Below are positions 52,439-61,270 of a stretch of DNA of 64,000 nucleotides, piece after piece. Within the stretch, counting starts at the first letter, position 1, and every line of letters begins with the position of its first letter. The stretch is from Streptomyces carminius (GTDB lineage Bacteria > Actinomycetota > Actinomycetes > Streptomycetales > Streptomycetaceae): contig NZ_PGGW01000061.1 in NCBI RefSeq assembly GCF_002794255.1, forward strand, positions 1 to 64,000. The letters run 5' to 3'. The position numbers were made by a program, and so were the translations under genes. The notes beneath the pieces were generated by a model. It worked only from the letters and a program-made list of their open reading frames with translations. It ran no database searches and was not told where the DNA came from.

Positions 52439-53836
52439 CCCGGTGGCCCGGGCCGCGCACACGTCCAGCGGCCCGCTCTCCCTCGGATACCGCTCCTGCA
52501 CCTCCTGGATCTGCCGCAGCGGCACCAGGCGCCGCTGCCGGGTGCCGGTCTCGGCGAGGTGCTCCTGCCGGGGGTCGGCGAGGAACTCCAGGATCTTCTG
52601 CTGGAAGATCCCGCGGACCGCGGGCGGCATGGTGTCCGAGGCGTCCAGGCAGAGGTACCCGGCCTCCTCCAGCTCCCGCACGACACGGCGGCCGACCGCG
52701 TCCCGCTCCGGATACGCCTTCTCCCCGATGCCCTGGTGGGCGGAGAAGAAGGGGATCTCGCCGCGCCGCCAGGCGGTGTCGTGCTTCGTCCACAGCAACT
52801 GGGCCTCCAGGGAGGCCAGGAAGTGCATCAGCTCCTCGGCCTTCCGGCTGTACTGGAACATCGCCGCGAAGTCCCCGGACACCTCCCGGTCGCGGCTCCC
52901 GCGGTTCGTGACACCGGGCAGCAACCGCGGGGCGGGCACGAAGTCGGCGTCGCGGAACCGCTCGCCGTACAGGTGCCGGGCGAAGCTGCCCTGGTGTTCG
53001 AGCCGGCAGTCCCGGGCGGGGTCGAAGAGCAGTCCGCTGCCGCCCTCCGGGCCGCGGTGGTCGGCTTCCAGGGCGGCCCGGGCCGCGCGTCCGCCGTCGC
53101 CGGACATGAAGTCGGCCCAGGTGTTCCAGGCTTTGACGACGGGCTCCGCGTCCCAGGCCAGTTCCCCGTTCGCCCACCGCTCGTAGACCTCCGGGCCGGA
53201 CTGCTGCAGGAGGATGTCCTCGACCCAGTCGGTGCCGGGCCAGCCGGAGGTCGCGTCGGAGCCCATGCCGACGCACCAGTGGTCCACGGCCGCGTCGGAG
53301 GCGTCCGGTTCGCGGCCCGTGTACCACACGAGGCTCTTCAGATCGGCCCGCACCGGCAGCCAGTAGCGCTTCCGCATGCCCTGGGGCCGCGCCAGCCAGG
53401 GGCCCCGGTCGTAGGCGCCCCGGACGTCGACGTCCCGGCGGAGGGGTTCGAGCCGGCCCCGCTGCCGGTAGTCGATCAGGTCGCCGAGGGAGGGCAGCAC
53501 CACGATGTCCGGCGGGTCCCCGGCCAGCACGTCCGAGAGCAGCACCTCCCGGTTCGCGGTGGTGCCCTGGTACCTGACCTCGACGTGGAAGCCCTTTCTC
53601 CGCTGTCTCTCCTCGAACCGGTCCAGCAGCTCCTCGAACGCCTCCTGCTCCCCGCCCGTCCAGGAGCCCAGGACGACCAGGGTGTGGCGGGCCCCGCCGA
53701 CCTCCCGGACGCAGCCCGCCAGTCCGGCCGGGGCCAGAAGCAGGCACAGCAGCCCGAGCAGGGCCGTACGGGCGGCCCGGCCTGCCAGGCCGCCCCGGAC
53801 GGTACGCGCGCCCCGCGCGCCGTGCCCCCGCCTCAC
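52430..53836 (-). CDS. Solute-binding lipoprotein in GlnH position (family 1-like)
   Basis: 468 residues. A long basic n-region and a hydrophobic stretch end in lipobox LAGC with C42. The mature part resembles sugar-type extracellular binding proteins (LVVLGSWTGGEQEAFEELLDRFEER, PPDIVVLPSLGDLIDYRQRG, KRYWLPVRADLKSLVWYT). No ABC permease or ATPase is nearby. Instead it is coupled to a four-helix membrane protein and a PknG-type kinase, as GlnH is in mycobacteria and corynebacteria. It probably senses an extracytoplasmic ligand rather than importing it. The ligand is unknown. The GTG start overlaps the upstream stop by 4 bp. Confidence 0.87.
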   Translation of the reverse strand: MRRGHGARGARTVRGGLAGRAARTALLGLLCLLLAPAGLAGCVREVGGARHTLVVLGSWTGGEQEAFEELLDRFEERQRRKGFHVEVRYQGTTANREVLLSDVLAGDPPDIVVLPSLGDLIDYRQRGRLEPLRRDVDVRGAYDRGPWLARPQGMRKRYWLPVRADLKSLVWYTGREPDASDAAVDHWCVGMGSDATSGWPGTDWVEDILLQQSGPEVYERWANGELAWDAEPVVKAWNTWADFMSGDGGRAARAALEADHRGPEGGSGLLFDPARDCRLEHQGSFARHLYGERFRDADFVPAPRLLPGVTNRGSRDREVSGDFAAMFQYSRKAEELMHFLASLEAQLLWTKHDTAWRRGEIPFFSAHQGIGEKAYPERDAVGRRVVRELEEAGYLCLDASDTMPPAVRGIFQQKILEFLADPRQEHLAETGTRQRRLVPLRQIQEVQERYPRESGPLDVCAARATGMP

Positions 53837-54828
53837 GGCCGGAACCTGTACTGGACCAGATGCCGCTGCAGCCCGGCCCAGGACAGCACCGCGGCCACGG
53901 CGCCGCCGGCCGGGATCAGCACGGCCCGTCCGGTACGTCCGGACGTGGCGCCCATCCCGCGCCGGACCCGCTCACGGGCCACGGCCGTCCTGTCCACCAG
54001 GGTCGCCATCTGCCGGGCGGTCAGTTCCCGCCCCGCCTTGTCGTCCGCCACGGCCCGCTGCTGGACGGCGATCACCGCCGCCAGTTCGCCGCGTGCCTCG
54101 TCCAGCCGGACCTGGGTCTGCCAGGCCCACCAGGCCGGCAGCGCGGACGCCAGCAGGAGCGCGCAGACCGTCAGCAGCCAGGGGTTCAGCCGCTGCGGAA
54201 AACGGCGGTGGAGCTGGTACTGGGTCACGGTCAGCGCCGCCGCGAGGACCAGCAGGGCAGCCCCGGCCAGCGCCCAGGGCGTCCACCGGCCGCCGGTGAA
54301 GACCGTCTGCTCGGCCAGTCTGCCGCGCTGCGCCTGCTGGAGTTCCTGGAGACGGAACAGGATGCCGGTCTCCTTCCGGTAGAGGACGTCCTCGGCGCGC
54401 AGGAACCACGCCCCGCTCAGCGCCGTGAGGCCGTCCGCGTGCTCCACCGCCTGGCCGACCGCCTCCTGGTAGACGGCGAGCAGGGCGTTGACGGTGCTCA
54501 GGGTGCGCCTGCCGTCCTCGCCCGCGACCTGCCGGTCGGCGATCTGCGAGAGGTTCTGCACCGCCGCCGTGATCTGGATGCGGTACTCCTCGTCGGTGCC
54601 CGTCCCGTCGGCCAGGCCGGAGTCCAGATACCTCTCCGCGGCCAGATGGGCGCTCATCAGGGCGCTGCGGGCGGCGGCGACCTCCAGGACGGCCGGCGCG
54701 GTCCGGTCGCGCACCTCCTCCGGGTGCCGGTGGATGCCGTCGTACGCCCAGGCCAGCGCCGCCGTGGCGAGCGCGGCCAGCACCAGCAGCTCGCGCAGTC
54801 GGCGCACCAGCAGCCGCCGGGTGCCCAT
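53833..54828 (-). CDS. GlnX-like four-helix membrane transducer
   Basis: 331 residues. Predicted membrane helices lie at about 12-29, 184-203, 215-236 and 302-320. Between them are two extracytoplasmic helical segments (30-180 and 240-298) rich in Ala, Glu, Gln and Arg. This is the layout of GlnX, which relays GlnH occupancy to PknG across the membrane. Short cytosolic ends leave little besides the 204-214 loop to contact a kinase. It is joined to the VWA gene by TGATG and to the lipoprotein by GTGA. Confidence 0.82.
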   Translation of the reverse strand: MGTRRLLVRRLRELLVLAALATAALAWAYDGIHRHPEEVRDRTAPAVLEVAAARSALMSAHLAAERYLDSGLADGTGTDEEYRIQITAAVQNLSQIADRQVAGEDGRRTLSTVNALLAVYQEAVGQAVEHADGLTALSGAWFLRAEDVLYRKETGILFRLQELQQAQRGRLAEQTVFTGGRWTPWALAGAALLVLAAALTVTQYQLHRRFPQRLNPWLLTVCALLLASALPAWWAWQTQVRLDEARGELAAVIAVQQRAVADDKAGRELTARQMATLVDRTAVARERVRRGMGATSGRTGRAVLIPAGGAVAAVLSWAGLQRHLVQYRFRP

Positions 54829-56486
54829 CACTCCTCCTTCCGCAGGGGATGCCCGCAGCTCACGCAGTACCTGCCGGGCTGTACGACCTCGGCGCACCGC
54901 GGGCAGGTGACGGGCCGCCCGTCGGCGGGCCGCCGGCCGGCGGACGGGGAGCCGGCGGACCGTCTGCCGGCGGACGGGGAGCCGGCCGGCGGGGGGACGG
55001 GGGGCGGGGTCGTGGTGTGGGTGCTTCCGGCGATGACCGCCTGGATGTTGCCCGGCTCGACGGTGTCCCGGATCCGCACCTGGCCGGTGGCGGCGTTCTC
55101 GACGACCACCAGGGCGCCCAGCCGGGCGAGCTGTTCGGTGTCGCCGAGTTCGTCCGCCAGCCGTACGGCCCGGCCCAGTTCCCGTTCGGCGGTGGCCACG
55201 TCGCCCCGGACGAGGGCGGCGGAACCGGCCCGGGACGCCTCCCCCAGCTCGGCGTGGCGCAGGAAGTGCCAGCCGGCGCCGCCGGGATCGGTCAGGGGCG
55301 GGGGCTCGTCGGTCCACCGGACGGCGACGGGCACCTCCCCCGGCAGCTCCACTGCCCCGGCCGCCTCCCCCTCGGTCTCCAGCCACAGGGAGGCGATCCG
55401 TACCGCACCCGTGCCCGCGCCCGGCTCGCCGGCACCCGGCTGCCCGTCGGAACCGGAACCGGGACCGGGACCGGCGTGGCCGGGGTCGACGCGCAGCCGC
55501 AGCTCGTACCAGCGGGTCTCGTCGCCCCACGCCCCGGTGCCGAAGCGCAGCCGGTCGCCGTCCTGGACGGCGGTGTCCGTCAGGTCCGCCACGGTCGGGT
55601 TGACCTGCCGGAAGAGGGTGACCGTCAGAAACGGTCCGACGTGCACCCCCACCGCCAGCCGGGGCAGTGTCCGGCGGGTGGCCGCCCCGACCAGTTCCCG
55701 GAACAGCCGGGTGAGCTGGGCACCCGTCTCACCGGCCGCACCGGCGCCGCCGGTGACGACGGCCTCGGCCCGGCCGTGCAGCCGGTCGGCGATCATCCGG
55801 AGCTGGGCGGCGTCCCAGTCGTCGCCGATGCCCAGGACGTCGCAGCCGAACTCGCCCGCGCAGTCGTCCAGGACGCGCCGCAGCTCCTCGGCCCGGCCGT
55901 GCTCGTCGCGGCCGTCGGTGAGCAGCAGGGCGTGCCGGAAGGCCGTCTCGGGCCGGGCGGTGAGCAACCGGCGGGCCAGGTCCAGCCAGGCCGATATCCG
56001 GGTGCCGCCGTGGGCGTCCAGCACCCGGGCCGTACGGCTGCCCTCGGCGCGGGTGGCGGGTGAGGCGGCGACGGTGGCGGGAGTCGACGGATCTCCCCAG
56101 GGGTAGGCGACGCGCGCCGTGTCCGTGCCCTCCACCAGGGCGAAGTGGGTGCCGTCCGGGAGCATCCCGACGGCCTCGGCGGCGGCTCTCCGGGCCGCCG
56201 CGATCTTGTCGAGGGTGGGGTGGGCCATGGAGCCCGAGCAGTCGATGACCACGACCTCGCAGTGCTCGGCCGGCCGGCGCGGCACCGTGCCCAGACCCTC
56301 CGCCCGGACCTCCAGGATCACGTGTACCTCGTGCTCGCCCGGCGTGCCCCGGCCGTCGTGCCCGGCGTAGAGCTCGTAGGTGGAGGACACGTTCAGCTCC
56401 AGCCGGGGCCGGCCGGGCACCGGGCCGGCGGGCGGCGACGGGGTCGGCTGGGACGGGTGGGGCTGTTGGGGCGGGGGATGGTTCAC
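54828..56486 (-). CDS. VWA domain protein with C-terminal zinc ribbon
   Basis: 552 residues. The von Willebrand A domain (about 45-245) has an intact metal site: DCSGSMA (DxSxS) and LLTDGRDEH. A beta-rich region (250-380) and a helical part with LVRGDVATAERELGRAVRLADELGD (TPR-like) follow. Near 480-515 a Pro/Ser/Ala repeat leads to a zinc ribbon with two CxxC pairs (TCPRCAEV and YCVSCGHP). It is cytosolic by the absence of a signal. It probably scaffolds or regulates the kinase encoded just upstream, with which it overlaps by 4 bp. Confidence 0.88.
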   Translation of the reverse strand: MNHPPPQQPHPSQPTPSPPAGPVPGRPRLELNVSSTYELYAGHDGRGTPGEHEVHVILEVRAEGLGTVPRRPAEHCEVVVIDCSGSMAHPTLDKIAAARRAAAEAVGMLPDGTHFALVEGTDTARVAYPWGDPSTPATVAASPATRAEGSRTARVLDAHGGTRISAWLDLARRLLTARPETAFRHALLLTDGRDEHGRAEELRRVLDDCAGEFGCDVLGIGDDWDAAQLRMIADRLHGRAEAVVTGGAGAAGETGAQLTRLFRELVGAATRRTLPRLAVGVHVGPFLTVTLFRQVNPTVADLTDTAVQDGDRLRFGTGAWGDETRWYELRLRVDPGHAGPGPGSGSDGQPGAGEPGAGTGAVRIASLWLETEGEAAGAVELPGEVPVAVRWTDEPPPLTDPGGAGWHFLRHAELGEASRAGSAALVRGDVATAERELGRAVRLADELGDTEQLARLGALVVVENAATGQVRIRDTVEPGNIQAVIAGSTHTTTPPPVPPPAGSPSAGRRSAGSPSAGRRPADGRPVTCPRCAEVVQPGRYCVSCGHPLRKEE

Positions 56487-58984
56487 CGGGTCACCTCCCG
56501 GCCCGGGAGGACGAACCAGGTGCGGGGCAGCACCGCGTTGGCGCAGTCCACCAGGTGCTCGCTCTCCGCCCGGGTGGTGCCGGGCAGTCGGGCGAGCGCC
56601 CCGAGGGACCGGGCCAGCAGGGTGCGCAGCTCCCGCTCGGTGACCGGCTGCCCGTGCCGCCCGCCGTACAGGTCGCCGGCCAGGTCCGCCAGGTGTGCCC
56701 GGTCCTCCCGGTGTGCCTGCTCCCCGGTGCGCGCCCCGTCCCCGGCGGTCCGCTGGACCCAGTCCAGCGCCCACTCGCGCAGTTCGGCGGTCAGCCGGTC
56801 GCGTTCGGGACCGGTGGACGCCCCGCCGTCGAGCACCAGCCGGGGCAGCTCCCGCCGCACGGCCGCCAGGTCGCGCCAGGTGGGCAGGCCGCCGGGGTCC
56901 GGCAGCCGCGCGGCCCGGATCCGTACCGCGGCGGTCCGGGCCGCGTCGTAGTGCCGGGACACGGCGGACACCCGGCCGAGCACCTCGGCCGCCGCCCGGC
57001 GCCCGCCCCGGGCGAGGTGGACGCGGGCCAGGCCGAAGGCGGCGCTGCCCTGCTGGGTGTTGCGCCGCCACACCGCGTTGTACAGGCGCCGGGCCCGGTC
57101 CAGGTCCCCGCGCCACTCGGCGCAGTAGCCGAGGACCAGTTTGGGCGCGTACTCCCCCGGCAGGGCCTCGTAGACCTCCTCGAAGTGTCCCTCGGCCGTC
57201 TCCGCGTCGCCCCGGGCGAGCCGGAGCAGGCCGCGGTGCCAGGCCAGCCGCCAGTCGGGGGCGGGCCGGTCCTCCCGGTCGGTACCGAGGACCTCCTCCG
57301 CGTCCCGCAGCCGCCCCTCCGCGCGGGCCAGTTCCCGGACCCGGTCGCGGTGGCCGACGGGCAGCTCCTCCCGGATGTGCAGATGGGCGCGGCACAGCCG
57401 CAGCCGCACCTCCACGCTCCGCCGGTCCACCCCCGTGTCCGCGTCCGCCGGTAACCGCGGTCCCGCCTCCCCGGCCGCCCCGGCTCCGGTCCCCGCCCCG
57501 GCCTCCGCAGCCGTAGCCGTATCCGTCTCCGCCTCCGCCTCCAGGAGCCGCTCCATCTGCCGTACGGCCGCCCGCGGGTCCGGCGGCGCGGGCAGCCGCA
57601 ACTGGACGGCGGCCGGGTCGCCGCGGTGGGGCAGCGGAACCGGCAGTCCCACCGCGACCCTGGAGGGGGTGGGGCAGCCGGGGTGCAGGACGGGGGCGGT
57701 GAGTCTCCCCCGGTAGTCCCGGGCCGCGCGGTCCCGCCAGTGCGGCGGGCCGGGGATTCCGCCCAGCCCGGCGTCCAGCAGGGCGGGGGTGGGCTCGAAG
57801 ACCTCGGACGGCCGGGTGTACTGCCGTTTCGTGCGCAGCGAGAGCAACTCCCGGAGTACGCCCTCCAGTTGCTCGGCCATCTCGGCGGCGGAGGCGAACC
57901 GGCGGCCGGGGTCGCGGTGGGTGGCGCGCTCCACCAGCAGCCGGAAGGAGTGGTGGCCCAGCCCGCGGTCGACGTCGTCCCCTTCTCCGGCGTACCCGGC
58001 GTACCCGGCGTACCCGGCTTCTTCGGCGTACCCGGCGTACCCGTCGACGGCCGCCCCGGCCAGCTCCTCCAGGGTGCGGCCGACGGTGTACAGGTCGTGC
58101 GCGACGGTGGGCGCTCCCCGGCCGGGGCCGGTCTCGGGGGCCGCGTAGCGCTCGGTGGTGACGGGGGTCCGGCCGTCGTCCAGCCGCTGCACCCCGCCCA
58201 GGTCGATGAGCACCACCCGGGTGCCCCGGTGTATGACGTTGTCGGGCTTCATGTCGGAGTAGACCAGTCCCCGGTCGTGCAGGAACGCCAGCGCGGCCAG
58301 GATCTGGCAGCCGTAGCGGGCGACGTGCTCCAGGGTCAGCGGCCGACCCGGGCCGAAGGGCGACCGGCCGCGCTCCGTCTCCTCCAGGACCGTCCGCAGC
58401 GACTTCCCGCCGACGTACTCCATCACGATGTAGTCGGCGGCGATCCGGCCGTCGTCGGGCCGGTGGGGCACGTAGTCGTAGATGCGGACGACGGACCCGT
58501 GGCTGAGGGCGATCAGCTGGTTCCGCTCCTCCAGCATGCGCTCCCGCGCCTCGGTGTCGTGCGGGTTGAGCACGCCCTTGAGGACGATCGGGCGGTGCCG
58601 CAGCCGGGTGTCGACCGCCAGATAGACCCAGCCCAGGCCGCCGTGCGCCAGCGGGCCGCGCACCTCGTAGCGTCCGCCGTCCAGCGGCTCCCCCGCTCTG
58701 AGCTGGGGCAGCAGGGAGTACGGGGTGCCGCACTCCGGGCAGTAGCCCTCGTACCGGATCACCGTCCCCGGGTAGTGCCGGCCGACCGGCAGGCGGCACG
58801 ACCGGTTCCCGCAGGGGCGGCCCTGGCCCGGCGGGGCCGGGTCCGTCCGGACGAGGACGAACGGGTCGGCGGGCGGCGGGAGTCCGGGCAGGGCCAGCAG
58901 TCCGCGGCCCTCCGCGGCGGCGGCGGTCTCCGTGCCGCCCGGCACACCGGACGGCGCGCTGTCCGGCACCGGCCCCCGGTTCAC
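56483..58984 (-). CDS. pknG: PknG-type serine/threonine protein kinase with TPR domain
   Basis: 833 residues (M. tuberculosis PknG has 750). A rubredoxin-like zinc site (GNRSC and YCPECGTPY, about 60-95) is followed by the PknG-specific LAHGGLGWVYLAVD glycine loop, VVLK-type lysine (IVLKGVLN) and YIVMEYVGGKSL. The catalytic YSDMKPDN replaces HRD, as in PknG (YNDLKPEN), and DLGGV replaces DFG. TPR helices fill about 480-820 with ALPGEYAPKLVLGYCAE and a PknG-like end. In mycobacteria PknG phosphorylates the FHA protein GarA to control 2-oxoglutarate use. A 9-bp DNA repeat adds a Gly-Tyr-Ala tract after the activation segment. It overlaps both neighbours by 4 bp. Confidence 0.94.
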   Translation of the reverse strand: MNRGPVPDSAPSGVPGGTETAAAAEGRGLLALPGLPPPADPFVLVRTDPAPPGQGRPCGNRSCRLPVGRHYPGTVIRYEGYCPECGTPYSLLPQLRAGEPLDGGRYEVRGPLAHGGLGWVYLAVDTRLRHRPIVLKGVLNPHDTEARERMLEERNQLIALSHGSVVRIYDYVPHRPDDGRIAADYIVMEYVGGKSLRTVLEETERGRSPFGPGRPLTLEHVARYGCQILAALAFLHDRGLVYSDMKPDNVIHRGTRVVLIDLGGVQRLDDGRTPVTTERYAAPETGPGRGAPTVAHDLYTVGRTLEELAGAAVDGYAGYAEEAGYAGYAGYAGEGDDVDRGLGHHSFRLLVERATHRDPGRRFASAAEMAEQLEGVLRELLSLRTKRQYTRPSEVFEPTPALLDAGLGGIPGPPHWRDRAARDYRGRLTAPVLHPGCPTPSRVAVGLPVPLPHRGDPAAVQLRLPAPPDPRAAVRQMERLLEAEAETDTATAAEAGAGTGAGAAGEAGPRLPADADTGVDRRSVEVRLRLCRAHLHIREELPVGHRDRVRELARAEGRLRDAEEVLGTDREDRPAPDWRLAWHRGLLRLARGDAETAEGHFEEVYEALPGEYAPKLVLGYCAEWRGDLDRARRLYNAVWRRNTQQGSAAFGLARVHLARGGRRAAAEVLGRVSAVSRHYDAARTAAVRIRAARLPDPGGLPTWRDLAAVRRELPRLVLDGGASTGPERDRLTAELREWALDWVQRTAGDGARTGEQAHREDRAHLADLAGDLYGGRHGQPVTERELRTLLARSLGALARLPGTTRAESEHLVDCANAVLPRTWFVLPGREVTR
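57987..58040. repeat. Six 9-bp repeats inside the kinase gene
   Basis: Five perfect copies and one degenerate copy of CCGGCGTAC, encoding repeated Gly-Tyr-Ala units in the kinase domain C-lobe. Copy-number change would stay in frame and alter loop length. Confidence 0.95.
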
Positions 58985-60864
58985 CGCTTCCCCTCCGCCC
59001 CCGGGCTCTCCGCCCCGGCGCCCCCGCGGGCCGGCGGTCCGGCTCCCGCACCCGCCGGGTCCACCCGCTCCGGAGCCTCCTCCGCCGGGTCGGTGTCCCG
59101 CGCCGGCTCCGCGTCCTGCGGCGGCCAGCCCAGCGCACGGCGGACGACGGCCACATAGCGGGCGACCGCCGTCGCGGCCCCCTCCTCCTCGAACCGGCCG
59201 GTGTGGAGCGCCTGATGGGCCGTGCGGTACTCGCGGTCCAGGTCGACGTCCTCGATGCGGCCGTGCCGGACGGCCAGTTGGCGGTAGGTCCGCAGCTCCC
59301 CGCGGAGCACGGCCCGCCGCTCGTACCCCCGCTCGGCCCGCTCGCGGGCCTCGGCGGCGTCGCTCTCCGCCCGCCGTGCCCGCCGCTCCAGGGCCTCCAG
59401 CGCGGCATGGACCTGCCGCGGCGGCGGACCGTCGCCGCCGCGGTGGGCGTGCCTCAGCAGCGCCAGATCCATGTGCAGCCGGGTCACGGCGCGGTGCGGC
59501 GGGGACACGCCGGCCAGCCGGTGCGCGGCCGGTATCAGCTCCCGCAGCCGTTCGTCGAGGGCGCCGAGCCGTCCGGCCAGTTCGCCCATGCGGTGCCGCA
59601 GGGCCAGTTCCTCCTGGTCGATCCGGGGGCCGGGCCCGTAGTGGACCAGCAGTTGGCGGCAGCCCCGGTCGGCGAACTCGCCGCACAGCTCGACCAGCCC
59701 GTCCGGGTCGGCGGCCCGGTCCACCCCCAGCAGCGCGACGGTCAGCGGCAGGTGCTCCCCGCGCAGCCGCTCCAGCGCCCGGCCGGGGTCGGACTCCTTG
59801 AGGTTCATGCGCTCGGCCACCTGGACGACCACCTCGCCGACCGTCGCGCCGCGGACGTCGACGGCCAGGTCGAGGCTGCCGACCGGGGGCACGGTGCCGA
59901 GGGGGTCGGTGGACAGCACGGTCGTGGCCCGCGCCGATATCTCCCGGTCGGCCAGCGCCAGGGCGCGCTGGAGGGTGTGGTCGCGGCCGGAGTCGGGCCG
60001 CACCTCGGTGACGTAGACCGGGGAGCCGTCCTCGCCCCGTAACCAGGAGGCGAGCCGCTCGGCGTACTCGACCTCGGGCGTCTCCCTCAGCCGGCCGGCC
60101 CGGGAGGCGAGGGGCGGCTCCACGCCCCGGCGGCCGCTGACCCCCCAGCCCTTCACCCGGGGCAGGTATCTGACGATGGTCTCGACGGGGATCATGTGCG
60201 CCAGGGTGAGCGGCTCCACCCCCTCGGAGTCGAAGTACCCGGTGACCGTGATGCCCAGGACGCTGGGCGGGTCGTTCATGTCGAGCACCGGCCCGCCGCT
60301 GAAACCGCTGCGCGGCAGGTGGGCCGGCTGTACGTGGAGCTGCACGCGCTCGCCGAAGTTCATGCTCACCGTGGCCTGGAGCGCCGCGCCCTGGGCGTGC
60401 CGGACCGACTCGGCGTAGCCGCAGATCTCCACCCGCGCGTTGCGCAGCGACGCCCGCCGCAGCGGCGCGGAGTGGCCGCCCGGCGGCGGCTCGTGCACCC
60501 GGAGCAGGGCCAGGTCGCCGCGGTCGCCGTTCCGGCCCTGGGCGGGCACCCAGCAGCCGTCGAGGACGGTGGCGGTGGACGCCTCCGCCCCCGCGATCTC
60601 GGGGAACTCCACGGTGACGGCGGAGTGCCGGTCGGCGGGTACGTGGGCGCAGGTCAGCACCGTGTCGCCGCCGAGCAGCACACCCGACCCGATGACCTTG
60701 CCCGTCCGGGACGAGCGGACGCGCACCCGCCACGCCGCCCGTCCGGCGCGACCGCCGCTGCCTCCCGACCGTCGCGCGGTGGTGCCGTCGACCTTCTGTG
60801 CGGTGTCACCCGCGGTCCCGTCCGCAGTGCCGTCCGCAGTCCCGTCCGCAGTGCCGTCCCCCAT
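58981..60864 (-). CDS. Trypsin-like serine protease with long helical C-terminal region
   Basis: 627 residues, no signal peptide. The protease domain (45-250) has a full triad: H74 in VLTCAHV, D117 in GDLALLRV and S189 in SGFSGGPVL. Residues 265-430 form an uncharacterised alpha/beta region (VYVTEVRPD, DLAVDVRGATVGEVVVQVAERM, LTVALLGVD, QLLVHYG). Residues 440-600 are mostly helical and partly coiled-coil. Such cytosolic trypsins occur in predicted actinobacterial conflict and signalling systems with trypco domains, one of which is encoded divergently here. The N-terminus is four 12-bp DNA repeats (GTAD units). It is the first gene of the five-gene kinase operon. Confidence 0.9.
   Translation of the reverse strand: MGDGTADGTADGTADGTAGDTAQKVDGTTARRSGGSGGRAGRAAWRVRVRSSRTGKVIGSGVLLGGDTVLTCAHVPADRHSAVTVEFPEIAGAEASTATVLDGCWVPAQGRNGDRGDLALLRVHEPPPGGHSAPLRRASLRNARVEICGYAESVRHAQGAALQATVSMNFGERVQLHVQPAHLPRSGFSGGPVLDMNDPPSVLGITVTGYFDSEGVEPLTLAHMIPVETIVRYLPRVKGWGVSGRRGVEPPLASRAGRLRETPEVEYAERLASWLRGEDGSPVYVTEVRPDSGRDHTLQRALALADREISARATTVLSTDPLGTVPPVGSLDLAVDVRGATVGEVVVQVAERMNLKESDPGRALERLRGEHLPLTVALLGVDRAADPDGLVELCGEFADRGCRQLLVHYGPGPRIDQEELALRHRMGELAGRLGALDERLRELIPAAHRLAGVSPPHRAVTRLHMDLALLRHAHRGGDGPPPRQVHAALEALERRARRAESDAAEARERAERGYERRAVLRGELRTYRQLAVRHGRIEDVDLDREYRTAHQALHTGRFEEEGAATAVARYVAVVRRALGWPPQDAEPARDTDPAEEAPERVDPAGAGAGPPARGGAGAESPGAEGKR
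60815..60862. repeat. Four 12-bp repeats at the start of the protease gene
   Basis: Units of GTCCCGTCCGCA / GTGCCGTCCGCA in tandem encode the repeated Gly-Thr-Ala-Asp residues right after the start codon. In-frame length variation is expected. Confidence 0.9.
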
Positions 60865-60943
60865 GCGTCGGCAGCATACGCGCGAACGGCTTCCCTCTGT
60901 AGCCTCTTGGTGTCGATCCGTGAGAGAGGCAGGGGGCCGAACG

Positions 60944-61270
60944 GTGACGAACTCCAGCGGTACGGGCGGTACCGGTCCGGACATCGGACTGGACGACGTG
61001 ATCCGCCAGGTCCGGGAGGACCTGACGGCGGCACAGCGCGAGGGCGACGGCAGCACCGGGGGGCTGCGCTTCGCCGTGGACCGGGTCCATCTGGAGGTGG
61101 CCGTCCAGGTGCGCCGCGAGGGCACCGGCAAGGCGGGGCTGCGCATCGGCGTGGTGACGGCCGAGCTGGGCGGCGGGGTGAGCCGGGACGCCGTCCACCG
61201 GGTCCAGGTGGAACTGATCCCCCGGCACCGCGGCGGCTCCTTCCAGGTGGGCGGGGAGCCCTGCGACTGA
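60944..61270 (+). CDS. Trypco2 domain protein
   Basis: 108 residues forming one domain of the trypco2 (trypsin-co-occurring) family: IGLDDVIRQVREDLTAAQREG, then LRFAVDRVHLEVAVQVRREG and KAGLRIGVVTAELGGG, ending in VHRVQVELIPRH. The family is named for its constant linkage to trypsin-like proteases in predicted bacterial conflict systems, and here it is divergent from one. Its molecular role is unknown, perhaps as a protease partner or regulator. GTG at 60944 follows AGGGGG. The stop overlaps the Nudix start by one base. Confidence 0.9.
   Translation: MTNSSGTGGTGPDIGLDDVIRQVREDLTAAQREGDGSTGGLRFAVDRVHLEVAVQVRREGTGKAGLRIGVVTAELGGGVSRDAVHRVQVELIPRHRGGSFQVGGEPCD

Noticed and set aside
52430..53836. 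Component of a sugar ABC importer
   Set aside because: No permease or ATPase lies in the operon. The gene is coupled to a GlnX-like membrane protein and a kinase module instead.
54828..59408. A single giant minus-strand frame over the VWA gene and beyond
   Set aside because: Upstream of 56486 this frame is a shadow of the kinase gene in another frame. The GTG at 56486 with overlap to the kinase stop marks the real start.
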